Source: Duganella lactea (GTDB taxonomy: Bacteria > Pseudomonadota > Gammaproteobacteria > Burkholderiales > Burkholderiaceae_D). Taken from it: a stretch of 35,372 nt of DNA. The DNA is taken from contig NZ_WWCP01000045.1 of assembly GCF_009857505.1 (NCBI RefSeq), forward strand, positions 1 through 35,372, in the 5' to 3' direction. The notes under the pieces were generated by a model. It made no database searches. It saw nothing but the letters and a program-made list of their open reading frames with translations, and was not told where the DNA came from. Of this stretch, positions 1 to 7,396 are shown in pieces (within the stretch, counting starts at the first letter, position 1; each line of letters begins with the position of its first letter). The position numbers and the translations under genes are program-made.

Positions 1-61
1 CGCCCAGCTTCGTCAGCTTGGCTTCGCGCTCCTGCGCAGCAAAAAGGTTGGGTTTCATCAT
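1..61 (-). CDS. IS5-family transposase, N-terminal fragment cut by window edge
   Basis: The reverse strand from base 61 reads MMKPNLFAAQEREAKLTKLG and runs off the window. This matches in spirit the N-terminus of the complete IS5-family transposase at 14597 (MIKHSLFADQEREAKLNELG), so it is the start of a related but not identical element. The inverted-repeat-like end lies about 50 bases upstream at 110-126. The rest of the gene is outside the window, so whether it is intact is unknown. Confidence 0.8.
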   Translation of the reverse strand, partial: MMKPNLFAAQEREAKLTKLG

Positions 62-109
62 GGCAGAGTCGTCAAGGTTGATGCGCTGACATCATGCCAC
101 GGCCGGGCC

Positions 110-126
110 GGTTTTTCGAGGCCCCC
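110..126 (-). repeat. Terminal inverted repeat of the left-edge IS5-family element
   Basis: On the reverse strand the sequence reads GGGGGCCTCGAAAAACC, which fits the end consensus GGGnACCTCGAAAAACC seen at 12327 and 14532. It marks the outer end of the element whose transposase begins at base 61. I could not define a target duplication. Confidence 0.65.
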
Positions 127-201
127 AACAGAAAAGGATCATCTATGAGGAAAAATGCCGTCAGGTAAGCGACCCGCGAACCTGACGGCACAACCCAAAC
201 G

Positions 202-1317
202 CTAAATAACAATGGCCGACTTGGCTTTATTAAAAGCCTCGAGGTAGCCGGGATCAGCTCTGTCCAATCCGACTATTTCTTGATTAATCTTAACGAAGGG
301 GCGCATTCTAGATTCGTAGGAGCGGAAGGCTTCACCGAAGTCCCGTTCTTTTGCGCGCAGCTCGCTTGCAAGTATGTGAGCCCCTATCAGGGCCAGACTG
401 GTGCCCTGGCCAGAGAACGGTGATGCGCAGTAACACGCGTCTCCAAGCAAGACGACGCGCCCATTCGAGTAATTGTCCATGTGGACCTGCGCAATCGGAG
501 AAAAATAGAAATCGTCGGCCTGCAACATTTCCTGCATCAGTCTCGGGACGTGCCCGCCGATGCCTGCCATGCGATTTGCTGTTAGGTGCTTCTGGTCTTC
601 AGCAGAAAAGCCATCACGAGATATCTCGTCGCTATTGAACCAGATGCCTGCTCGCAATGCGGAATTGTCCCGCACCGGGAACGCGAGATAATTACTGTCC
701 TCGCTCCTGTACCAGTTTTGCCAGTGATCGAGGCCCATAAAATTTGGACAGGTGAACACGGCCAGGTACTGTCCCATATGCCTAACGTATCGTCGGTTGT
801 CGCCGAAGGCGGCCAGGCGGACCTTGGAATGGAGTCCATCGGCACCTATTACCAAGTCAAATCTACGTGAAGACGATTTTTCGAAACTAACCTCGACACC
901 ATTTGTGTCTTGTTCCAAGCCTGTAACTGAGTCGCCAAATATTTCCTCAGAATTGTAACCGTCCCCGCCTCTGAGAAGAAGCATAATGTCGTCTCGCAAT
1001 ACCTCGATATCTGGGGACTCCAACGCGCCCGTACCCAACGTCCAGTCAGTGTTTCTTTCCAGTTCAACGCCATTGCTGTCTACGACGGACATACCGCGAA
1101 CTCTGGTGCGAACAGCTCTCAACCCACCTAGGATACCCATCTGGTCGGCGACATCAAGAGCGGGTCCCCTCACGTCCACTGGCTGCCCTCCCATTCGGGG
1201 GGACGCGGCCCTTTCGACAACCGTAGTTTGCCATCCGTCCTTTCTCAACAGCCTAGCGATGGCAAGTCCAGCTACGCCCATACCCGCGATAAGTACGCTT
1301 GGTGAAGAAGTGTCCAT
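202..1317 (-). CDS. FAD-dependent monooxygenase (PHBH fold)
   Basis: A 371-residue flavoprotein hydroxylase of the p-hydroxybenzoate-hydroxylase fold, expected to use NAD(P)H and O2 to hydroxylate a small, often aromatic, substrate in the cytoplasm. Visible signatures are the N-terminal dinucleotide motif GMGVAG (residues 12-17) followed by an acidic strand end (VVER), the mid-protein DG motif LVIGADGLHSKVR near 155-167, and the C-terminal flavin motif VVLLGDACYCASPFSGQG near 287-304. The start is supported by GGAAAG upstream of ATG 1317. It lies 44 bases downstream of a second monooxygenase on the same strand, so the two are probably co-transcribed. Base composition is clearly lower in GC than the ABC operon to the right, suggesting transfer. 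Substrate unknown. Confidence 0.85.
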   Translation of the reverse strand: MDTSSPSVLIAGMGVAGLAIARLLRKDGWQTTVVERAASPRMGGQPVDVRGPALDVADQMGILGGLRAVRTRVRGMSVVDSNGVELERNTDWTLGTGALESPDIEVLRDDIMLLLRGGDGYNSEEIFGDSVTGLEQDTNGVEVSFEKSSSRRFDLVIGADGLHSKVRLAAFGDNRRYVRHMGQYLAVFTCPNFMGLDHWQNWYRSEDSNYLAFPVRDNSALRAGIWFNSDEISRDGFSAEDQKHLTANRMAGIGGHVPRLMQEMLQADDFYFSPIAQVHMDNYSNGRVVLLGDACYCASPFSGQGTSLALIGAHILASELRAKERDFGEAFRSYESRMRPFVKINQEIVGLDRADPGYLEAFNKAKSAIVI

Positions 1318-1361
1318 TTTAAGTTCTTTCCATTTTGGTGATAACGAATAATTGGCCCCAA

Positions 1362-2546
1362 TTAGGCCATGCCTGCAATTAATTCCGAATAGCTGCGAGC
1401 GGCGTTTATGGAACTAAACATGCGCTCAAATCGCGCTCGGGCCAGTTTCCTTCCAAATGCGCCAGCGTTGGAGTTGTCGCCAGCGTTGTGAAGCATATCT
1501 ACCAGCGATGCGGAGAACTCCTGATAGTTCCATGTACGCTTTAGGCATACGTTGGAGTAGTTCTGCAATGCCTCGCCGCTGCCATGCTTAATCTGATCGG
1601 TCAATGCTGACGCAAGGGTATCAGCATCAAACAACGCCAGATTCATTCCTTTACCACCAACAGGGGAGATTATGTGGGCGGCATCGCCCACCAAATACAG
1701 ACGACCGTAGCTCATTGGCTCGAACACGGTACTTCGCAGCGGAAAGACTAGGCGATCGTGTATGTTCCCTGCGGCCAATGCAGGCTCACCCATGCGCTCA
1801 CGAAGAGCGGTCCAGATTCGTTCATCTGGCCAGTCAGCCTCGGTATCGTTGACCGAGCATTGCAAATAAAAGCGGCTGTGAGGGCCTCGCGGGAATTGTG
1901 CTGCGAAGCCGCTATCAGACATCGCCATCACTATTCTTGGCGGCACGTCGGCAAGCACGTTAAGCCACGCGACGCCATAGTCCCGACTCGTGGCGGTCAG
2001 CATCGATTCCGGAATACTCCTGCGGCTCACTCCGTGGAAGCCATCGCAACCAGCGACAAAGTCGCAAGTCAACTCGCGCGCGGCGCCTGATTTGTCAATG
2101 TACCGCACTACAGGCTTATCGGTGTCTAACCCGCTTAGCTGTACATTGCTCGATTCAAACCTGAGATCACCGCAAGCTTCCTTAAAAGCTCCAACCAGCG
2201 TCCTTACGAGCACTTGCTGGGGGCATAACCGCATTGCAGGAAGGTCATTCTCGTTGAACCTATTCTCGTCAAAGATATACGGAATCCCGTCAAGCCTAAA
2301 CTCGGACCTGCCGTCGTACGGAGCGCCGACGTCCACTACTTTTCCCATGCCCCAGCGCTCAAACATCTTCACCGCCCGAGCTTCAACAGTGCCAGCACGC
2401 TGACGCTGCTCAAGATAGTCCAAGCTTCGCTGCTCTAGCACGATGCAACTAATTTTCTGCCTGACGAGAATGTTCGCTAGGGTCAAGCCAGATACTCCGG
2501 CTCCGATAATTACTACTGTGGTTGACTCTTTGTTTAGTGAAGACAT
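1362..2546 (-). CDS. PobA-like FAD-dependent aromatic hydroxylase
   Basis: Resembles 4-hydroxybenzoate 3-monooxygenase throughout. Starting at ATG 2546 gives 394 residues, the usual length of PobA; an upstream start at 2582 would add 12 residues and is less likely, since GGGAACGGA precedes 2546. Motifs: GAGVSG (15-20), R48-x-R50-AG aligned with the PobA R42/R44 region, CDGFHG (167-172), S224-R225 aligned with PobA S212/R214, and GDAAH (287-291). Y386 aligns with PobA Y385, but the position of PobA Y201, which activates the phenol, appears to be Met here, so the natural substrate may not be 4-hydroxybenzoate. It forms a two-gene unit with the monooxygenase downstream. The alignment was done by eye. 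Confidence 0.85.
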   Translation of the reverse strand: MSSLNKESTTVVIIGAGVSGLTLANILVRQKISCIVLEQRSLDYLEQRQRAGTVEARAVKMFERWGMGKVVDVGAPYDGRSEFRLDGIPYIFDENRFNENDLPAMRLCPQQVLVRTLVGAFKEACGDLRFESSNVQLSGLDTDKPVVRYIDKSGAARELTCDFVAGCDGFHGVSRRSIPESMLTATSRDYGVAWLNVLADVPPRIVMAMSDSGFAAQFPRGPHSRFYLQCSVNDTEADWPDERIWTALRERMGEPALAAGNIHDRLVFPLRSTVFEPMSYGRLYLVGDAAHIISPVGGKGMNLALFDADTLASALTDQIKHGSGEALQNYSNVCLKRTWNYQEFSASLVDMLHNAGDNSNAGAFGRKLARARFERMFSSINAARSYSELIAGMA

Positions 2547-2587
2547 TTTGTAGATCCGTTCCCGATTTTCGATGATTAACATCGTAG

Positions 2588-2749
2588 ATCGGCATTAAGC
2601 CAAAATGTGCTCCTTACAGGCTAATCAGTCGTCCAATCCGGCCATTTGAATTTTCCAAATTTATTCGCCCCGACGATCTGCTCGACGTGCTTCAAGCCGA
2701 GTTGAACAGACGGCGTGTGCCGCCTGCGCGTCGCAGGAGCACAGGATGA
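2588..2749 (+). pseudogene. C-terminal tail of a lost gene
   Basis: An open frame without a start codon ends at TGA 2747-2749 and reads like a genuine protein tail from about 2630 (RPFEFSKFIRPDDLLDVLQ, then an arginine-rich end). Its stop overlaps the start of the next small ORF in an ATGA arrangement typical of coupled operon genes. I do not recognise the family. The upstream part was probably lost when the low-GC monooxygenase segment arrived. Confidence 0.4.
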
Positions 2750-2835
2750 GCATCATCGGCATGGCCATCGTCGCGTTCACCATCGCGATGTACCTCGCCG
2801 CGGTCTTTAAATCGCTGCAGCGGCCTAATTATTAA
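2746..2835 (+). CDS. 29-residue single-pass membrane peptide
   Basis: ATG 2746 is preceded by AGGAG at a 6-7 base distance and overlaps the upstream stop (ATGA). The product begins MSIIGMAIVAFTIAMYLAAV, almost entirely one membrane helix, and ends in a short basic tail (FKSLQRPNY). Size and shape recall small accessory subunits of membrane complexes (KdpF, CydX), but I see no specific match. It is followed immediately by the operator-like repeat of the TonB receptor promoter, so it belongs to the truncated operon on its left rather than to the receptor. Confidence 0.45.
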   Translation: MSIIGMAIVAFTIAMYLAAVFKSLQRPNY

Positions 2836-2854
2836 TGCAATTTTATTGCGTTAA
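2832..2854. promoter_or_regulatory. Operator-like inverted repeat 1 of the TonB receptor promoter
   Basis: TTAATGCAA, 5-base spacer, TTGCGTTAA: nine-base arms with one mismatch. It covers the -35 element TTGCGT. The same half-site and spacing recur at 2873-2889, which argues for one dimeric regulator binding both sites. Regulator not identified. Confidence 0.55.
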
Positions 2855-2874
2855 AGATCATGTCCATTTATGAT
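2846..2874 (+). promoter_or_regulatory. Sigma-70-type promoter of the TonB receptor operon
   Basis: TTGCGT (2846-2851) and TATGAT (2869-2874) are separated by 17 bases, so transcription would begin near 2881, about 50 bases before the receptor ATG. The -35 lies in one inverted repeat and the -10 abuts the second, the geometry expected for repression by occlusion. Inferred from sequence only. Confidence 0.5.
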
Positions 2875-2889
2875 GCAAGTTAGTTGCAT
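2873..2889. promoter_or_regulatory. Operator-like inverted repeat 2
   Basis: ATGCAA, spacer GTTAG, TTGCAT: perfect six-base arms. Centre-to-centre distance to repeat 1 is about 38 bases. It overlaps the -10 edge and predicted start of transcription. Confidence 0.55.
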
Positions 2890-2931
2890 TTAATAAATGT
2901 GCTCGATTTCCCAATCCTACCTACTCAATCG

Positions 2932-5238
2932 ATGAAAACCACAATATGGCCTATGGCCCTGGCGATTTCGTTCGCGCTCGCTCCCGCCGCCTACGCTCAA
3001 ACAGATGACTTAGCCGACGAACCAGCATTGCAGACTGTGAACGTCAACAGCATACGCCGCACGCTCGATCCGAACCTGCCAACCACCGTCGCCAGCAAAA
3101 CCCGGGAGGAATTGCGCGAGCAGCAGAACATCTTCAATCCCGAGGATGCGTTGCGCAACATGCCCAGCATGACGATACGCAAGCGCTACAGTGGCGACCG
3201 CAACGCGCTGGTGGGCGGACGCAGCTTCTCCACCGTACAGGCGCCGCGCGCGCTGGTGTACATGGACGGCTATATGCTGTCGAACTTCCTGGGCCGCTTC
3301 GATGCGCCGCGCTGGAACATGATCGCGCCGGAGGAAATGAGCCGCGTGGACGTGCTGTATGGCCCGTTCTCCGCGCTCTATCCCGGCAATTCGATCGGCA
3401 CCACCATCGCTGTCACCACCAGCCGTCCGAGCGCGTTTTCCGGCTCGGTCAGGATCGTCGGCCAGGACCAGGCCTCCGATCAATACGGCGTCAAGGACCA
3501 CTACCGTAACTACCAGGCCTCGGCGCTGCTGGGCGAAAAGCTGGCGTCGGGCCTGTGGTACAAGCTGATGCTCAATCACCAGGACGCCACCAGCCAGCCG
3601 ATGTCCTACTACGGGGCGAACGCCAACGCTGCCGGCGTGTTCACGGTGGCCGCCGGCGCGGCCGCCACGCCGGTCAGTGGCATCGTCTACGACACAGGCC
3701 CATACGGCATGCGGCGCGCCATCTTCGGCGCTAACACCGGTGCCATCGACCACACCATCCAGAACACGGCCAAGGCCACGCTGGGCTACGATATCAGTCC
3801 CATGCTGAGCGTCGAAGGCTTCGTGGCCTGGTGGGGCAACGACAGCGTCACGCGCAACCAGACCTTCCTGCGCGACGCCGCCGGCAATGTGGTCTGGTCG
3901 GGCCGCGTCACCGATGGCATTAATGTGTTCATGATTCCCGCATCAACCTTCGCGCCCTACACGCGCGATGAGCACCACGCCCAGGTCGGCCTGACCCTGA
4001 AGACGCGTAACAAAGCCGGCTGGAACACCAGCGTCTCTGTCGGCAGCTACCGCATCCTCGATGACGTGCAGCGCAATGCCAGCACTGCCGATCCGGTGGC
4101 CGCCGGCGGCGGCGCCGGCACGGCGGTGCTACGCGATGGCAGCGGCTTCAATTCCCTCGATGCGGTCGCCACCTACACGCCGGTCGCCGGCGACTGGGGC
4201 GGCGGCCTGCACGCCGTCACCTTCGGCCTGCATGGCGACGATTACAAGCTCCAGCAGGCGACCCTCAACACCGCCGACTGGCGCAACGCCAGCGGCAGCG
4301 AGGCCCAGTTCGTGGGCGGCCAGACCCGAACGCTGGCCCTGTTCGGGCAAGACGCCTGGCGCTTCGCGCCGCAATGGCAGGCGGTATTCGGCCTGCGCGC
4401 CGAAGCGTGGCAAGCCAGCGATGGCGTGCAGCGCGTGACCGGCGGCAGCACCGTTAACTATGCGCGCCGCAGCGAGCGAGCATGGTCGCCGAAACTGTCG
4501 CTGAGCTGGGACGTGGACGCCGCCACCACCTTGCGCGCCTCGGCCGGCCGCGGCACCCGCTTCGCCACCGTGACCGAACTATTCCAGGGCACCGCGGCGG
4601 GCAGCAGCATTACCGTCAACGATCCCAATCTGAAGTCGGAGCGCTCCACCGCGCTGGAGCTGTCGGCCGAGCGGCGCTACAGCCTTGGCAGCCTGCGCGC
4701 GTCGCTGTTCCAGGATGACATCCGCAACACCATCTGGAGCCAACTGAATCTGAATGTGTATCCCAACGTGACAAACGTCCAGAACGTCGGCCGGGTGCGC
4801 ACGCGCGGGCTGGAACTGTTCGGGCAAATCAACCGCCTGTTCGTGGACGGCCTGAGCGCCGAGGCGAATATCGCCTACACCCGCTCAAAGATACTGGAAA
4901 ACGACAATTATCAGCCCTCGGTGGGCAAGGATTGGTCGCGCGTGCCGCGCGTGCGTTCGGCCAGCACGTTGGTGTATGCGCCGTCCGATAACTGGAGCGT
5001 GTCGTCCACCTACCGCTATTCAAGCGCGCAGTACAACGAGATCAACAACACCGACTACAACAGCGATGTCTACGGCGCGGTCTCGCGCGTCAGCCAGGTC
5101 GACGTGCGGCTGTTGCTCAAGCCGCGCAAGGATACCGAGCTGGCCATCGGTGTTGACAACCTCAATAACAACCAGTCCTACCAGCTGCATCCCTATCCGG
5201 GCCGCACGCTGTTTGCCGAAATGCGCTATGCCTTTTAG
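2932..5238 (+). CDS. TonB-dependent outer-membrane receptor
   Basis: Outer-membrane, energy-coupled importer of about 768 residues. ATG 2932 places a clean signal peptide at the N-terminus (MKTTIWPMALAISFALAPAAYA then QTDD); the open frame extends upstream to a TTG at 2884 but that would bury the signal. No good ribosome site precedes 2932. A TonB-box-like stretch (LQTVNVNS) follows the signal, then a plug domain (EDALRNMPSMTIRKR ... EMSRVDVLYGPFSALYPG) and a long beta-barrel ending in aromatic Phe (MRYAF), as in the family. The ABC ATPase starts 9 bases after its stop, so receptor and transporter form an operon. The ligand cannot be read from the sequence; metal chelates or a peptide are possible. 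Confidence 0.9.
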   Translation: MKTTIWPMALAISFALAPAAYAQTDDLADEPALQTVNVNSIRRTLDPNLPTTVASKTREELREQQNIFNPEDALRNMPSMTIRKRYSGDRNALVGGRSFSTVQAPRALVYMDGYMLSNFLGRFDAPRWNMIAPEEMSRVDVLYGPFSALYPGNSIGTTIAVTTSRPSAFSGSVRIVGQDQASDQYGVKDHYRNYQASALLGEKLASGLWYKLMLNHQDATSQPMSYYGANANAAGVFTVAAGAAATPVSGIVYDTGPYGMRRAIFGANTGAIDHTIQNTAKATLGYDISPMLSVEGFVAWWGNDSVTRNQTFLRDAAGNVVWSGRVTDGINVFMIPASTFAPYTRDEHHAQVGLTLKTRNKAGWNTSVSVGSYRILDDVQRNASTADPVAAGGGAGTAVLRDGSGFNSLDAVATYTPVAGDWGGGLHAVTFGLHGDDYKLQQATLNTADWRNASGSEAQFVGGQTRTLALFGQDAWRFAPQWQAVFGLRAEAWQASDGVQRVTGGSTVNYARRSERAWSPKLSLSWDVDAATTLRASAGRGTRFATVTELFQGTAAGSSITVNDPNLKSERSTALELSAERRYSLGSLRASLFQDDIRNTIWSQLNLNVYPNVTNVQNVGRVRTRGLELFGQINRLFVDGLSAEANIAYTRSKILENDNYQPSVGKDWSRVPRVRSASTLVYAPSDNWSVSSTYRYSSAQYNEINNTDYNSDVYGAVSRVSQVDVRLLLKPRKDTELAIGVDNLNNNQSYQLHPYPGRTLFAEMRYAF

Positions 5239-5247
5239 GGAGCCCGC

Positions 5248-5952
5248 ATGATACGCATCGAAAAACTGCACAAGCGCTACGGCGGCAGGACCGTAATCGA
5301 CAACCTGGACCTGCACGTGCACGGCGGCGAGATATACGCCCTGCTAGGACCGAACGGCGCCGGAAAATCGACCACCATCGGCTGTGTGCTCGGCTTCGTC
5401 GAGGCCGACGCCGGATCGATACGCCTAGCCGGTTCATCGCTGCCGCCGGCGCGCGCCGCCGTGGAACACGCAGCCTACATCGCCGAGAACGTCGCTTTGT
5501 ATGAACGCCTCACCGGCGTGGAAAACGTCGAGTTCTTCATGCGGCTGGCCGGCGTCAAAACCAGCCGCCGTCACATCGCAAGCCTGCTGGCGGTTGCGGG
5601 CCTGCCGGAGCACGCATGGCACCGGCTGGCCCAAAGCTATTCGAAGGGCATGCGCCAGAAGGTCGGCATCGTGATGGCGCTGGCCAAGGGCGCCAAGGTG
5701 CTGGTGCTGGACGAACCGACATCCGGCCTCGATCCGGAGGCCAGCGTGGCGTTCGGCGATCTGGTGCGCGAACTGGCCGATGGCGGGGCGGCGGTGCTGA
5801 TGGCCACCCATGATTTGTTCAGGGCGCAGGAGCTGGCGGACCGTTGCGGCATGCTGGTGGGAGGCCAACTGGCCGGGGAATGGAAATTGGGAGAATTGAA
5901 TGCAGGCGAACTTGAACGCAACTACCTTGACATCCTCGCCCGCAGCGCCTGA
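5248..5952 (+). CDS. ABC transporter ATP-binding protein
   Basis: A 234-residue cytoplasmic ATPase with all hallmarks: Walker A GPNGAGKST (about 34-42), ABC signature variant YSKGMRQKV, Walker B VLVLDEP followed by the D-loop SGLD, and the switch histidine in ATHD. It is closest in style to CcmA/NosF-type ATPases of ABC-2 exporters. AGGGAG stands six to seven bases before ATG 5248. It overlaps the next gene by 53 bases, indicating coupled translation. Its partners are the two following permeases. Confidence 0.92.
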   Translation: MIRIEKLHKRYGGRTVIDNLDLHVHGGEIYALLGPNGAGKSTTIGCVLGFVEADAGSIRLAGSSLPPARAAVEHAAYIAENVALYERLTGVENVEFFMRLAGVKTSRRHIASLLAVAGLPEHAWHRLAQSYSKGMRQKVGIVMALAKGAKVLVLDEPTSGLDPEASVAFGDLVRELADGGAAVLMATHDLFRAQELADRCGMLVGGQLAGEWKLGELNAGELERNYLDILARSA

Positions 5953-7396
5953 ACGGCGCCACGGCGCACGGCGCTGGCTGCTGGCTTTTTCCAGCGCCTG
6001 GCTGGCCGACTGGCGCGAGCGCCGGCGCGACTGGCGCGTGTGGCTGGTGCTGGGCGTGGGCGTGGCGCTGGCGGGTTGCGCCGCTCTATTGTCATCGCTG
6101 GAACTGCGCGCAACGCTGGCGGCACGCGAGGACGCCCAACAGGCCGAGCAGCAGCGCTGGTCGCAACAGGGAAAAAAATATCCGCACGCAGCGGCCCATT
6201 ACGGCGTGTACGTGTTCAAGCCCTTGTCGGCGCTGGCCGCGCTCGATCCGGGCATCGAACACTATGTGGGCACCAGCGTGTGGCTGGAGGCGCACAAGCA
6301 GAACGAGCTGGTCTACCGTCCGGCCAACGACGAGCCGGGCGTCAATCGCCAGTTCCGGCTCAATCCCGCGCTGGTGTTGCAGGTGGTCGCGCCGATGGCG
6401 ATGATCTTTCTCGGCTTCGGTATGTTCGCCGGAGAGCGCGAGCGCGGCACGCTGGCAGCATTGCGCATCAATGGCGCGCCGCTCGGCGCACTAGCGCTGG
6501 CCAGAGGCGCGGTGCTGCTATGCCTGGCGATGGTGCTGGCCGCGCCGGCGTGCATCGTGGTGGCCGTCCTGGAATGGAGCATGGATGGCCGCAGCCCTTT
6601 CAGCGACGGCGCCTTGCGGGCCGGCCTGTTCGCGATCGGCTATCTGCTGTATCTGGCGATCTGGGCGGCGCTGATCGCGGCGCTGTCCGCCTTTTGTGCC
6701 AATTTGCGCACCAGCTTGGCCATGTTGATCGGCTTGTGGGCGCTGACCACGCTGGTGATTCCGCGCGCGGCGGTTGAACTGTCGCAACTGGCGGCGCCGC
6801 TGCCGACCATGCAAAAGTTCCGCGCCGATCTCGATAACGCGCTAAGCATGCCAGATGATCCGGCACAGGCTAGGCTCGACCAGCAGCAATTGCTGCGCGA
6901 GTATGGCGTCGCCGACGTCAAGGATCTGCCGGTCAACTGGGCCGGGATCAGCCTGCAGCGTGGCGAGAACCATGGCGACCAGGTGTTCGACGATTATTAC
7001 GGACGGTTGTTCAACGCCATGCGGCGGCAGACCGCGGCGGCGGCGGCGGCCGGCTGGCTGTCGCCCTCGATGGCGGTCGCGGGCCTGTCTAGCGCGGCGG
7101 CGGGCAGCGACACCGATCATCACATCCAGTTCATCCAGGGCGCCGAACAGCAGCGCCGCGCGATACAGCTGGTGCTCAACAAGGCCATCACCGCCCATCG
7201 CGAACACGATGGCGTTCGCTACGACGGCGACCAGTCGCTGTGGAACCAGGTGGCGCCATTCCGCTTCGTGTTCGACGCGATCGACCTAGGCGGCCTGTTC
7301 CAACGCAGCTTGCTGCCGCTGCTGGCCCTCTTCACTGCAAGCCTGCTCTTGTGCGCGGCCGGCTTGCGTCATCTACGTAATGGAAATTTACGATGA
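5900..7396 (+). CDS. ABC-2-type permease, DUF3526-like, first of two
   Basis: Inner-membrane protein of 498 residues. A membrane helix near 45-65 is followed by a large extracytoplasmic domain (about 70-165), then a bundle of helices (about 170-300), a second soluble segment (about 305-455) and a last helix near 470-490. This order matches DUF3526/ABC-2 permeases. ATG 5900 has GGGAGA upstream, which supports the long overlap with the ATPase frame. It ends in an ATGA overlap with the second permease. The paired permeases are similar in plan, as in heterodimeric exporters. Transported substrate unknown. Confidence 0.8.
   Translation: MQANLNATTLTSSPAAPERRHGARRWLLAFSSAWLADWRERRRDWRVWLVLGVGVALAGCAALLSSLELRATLAAREDAQQAEQQRWSQQGKKYPHAAAHYGVYVFKPLSALAALDPGIEHYVGTSVWLEAHKQNELVYRPANDEPGVNRQFRLNPALVLQVVAPMAMIFLGFGMFAGERERGTLAALRINGAPLGALALARGAVLLCLAMVLAAPACIVVAVLEWSMDGRSPFSDGALRAGLFAIGYLLYLAIWAALIAALSAFCANLRTSLAMLIGLWALTTLVIPRAAVELSQLAAPLPTMQKFRADLDNALSMPDDPAQARLDQQQLLREYGVADVKDLPVNWAGISLQRGENHGDQVFDDYYGRLFNAMRRQTAAAAAAGWLSPSMAVAGLSSAAAGSDTDHHIQFIQGAEQQRRAIQLVLNKAITAHREHDGVRYDGDQSLWNQVAPFRFVFDAIDLGGLFQRSLLPLLALFTASLLLCAAGLRHLRNGNLR

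Noticed and set aside
3010..3753. Long open frame antisense to the TonB receptor
   Set aside because: A GC-rich shadow of a certain gene; its product is low-complexity, Arg/Ala/Gly-rich and without any known motif.
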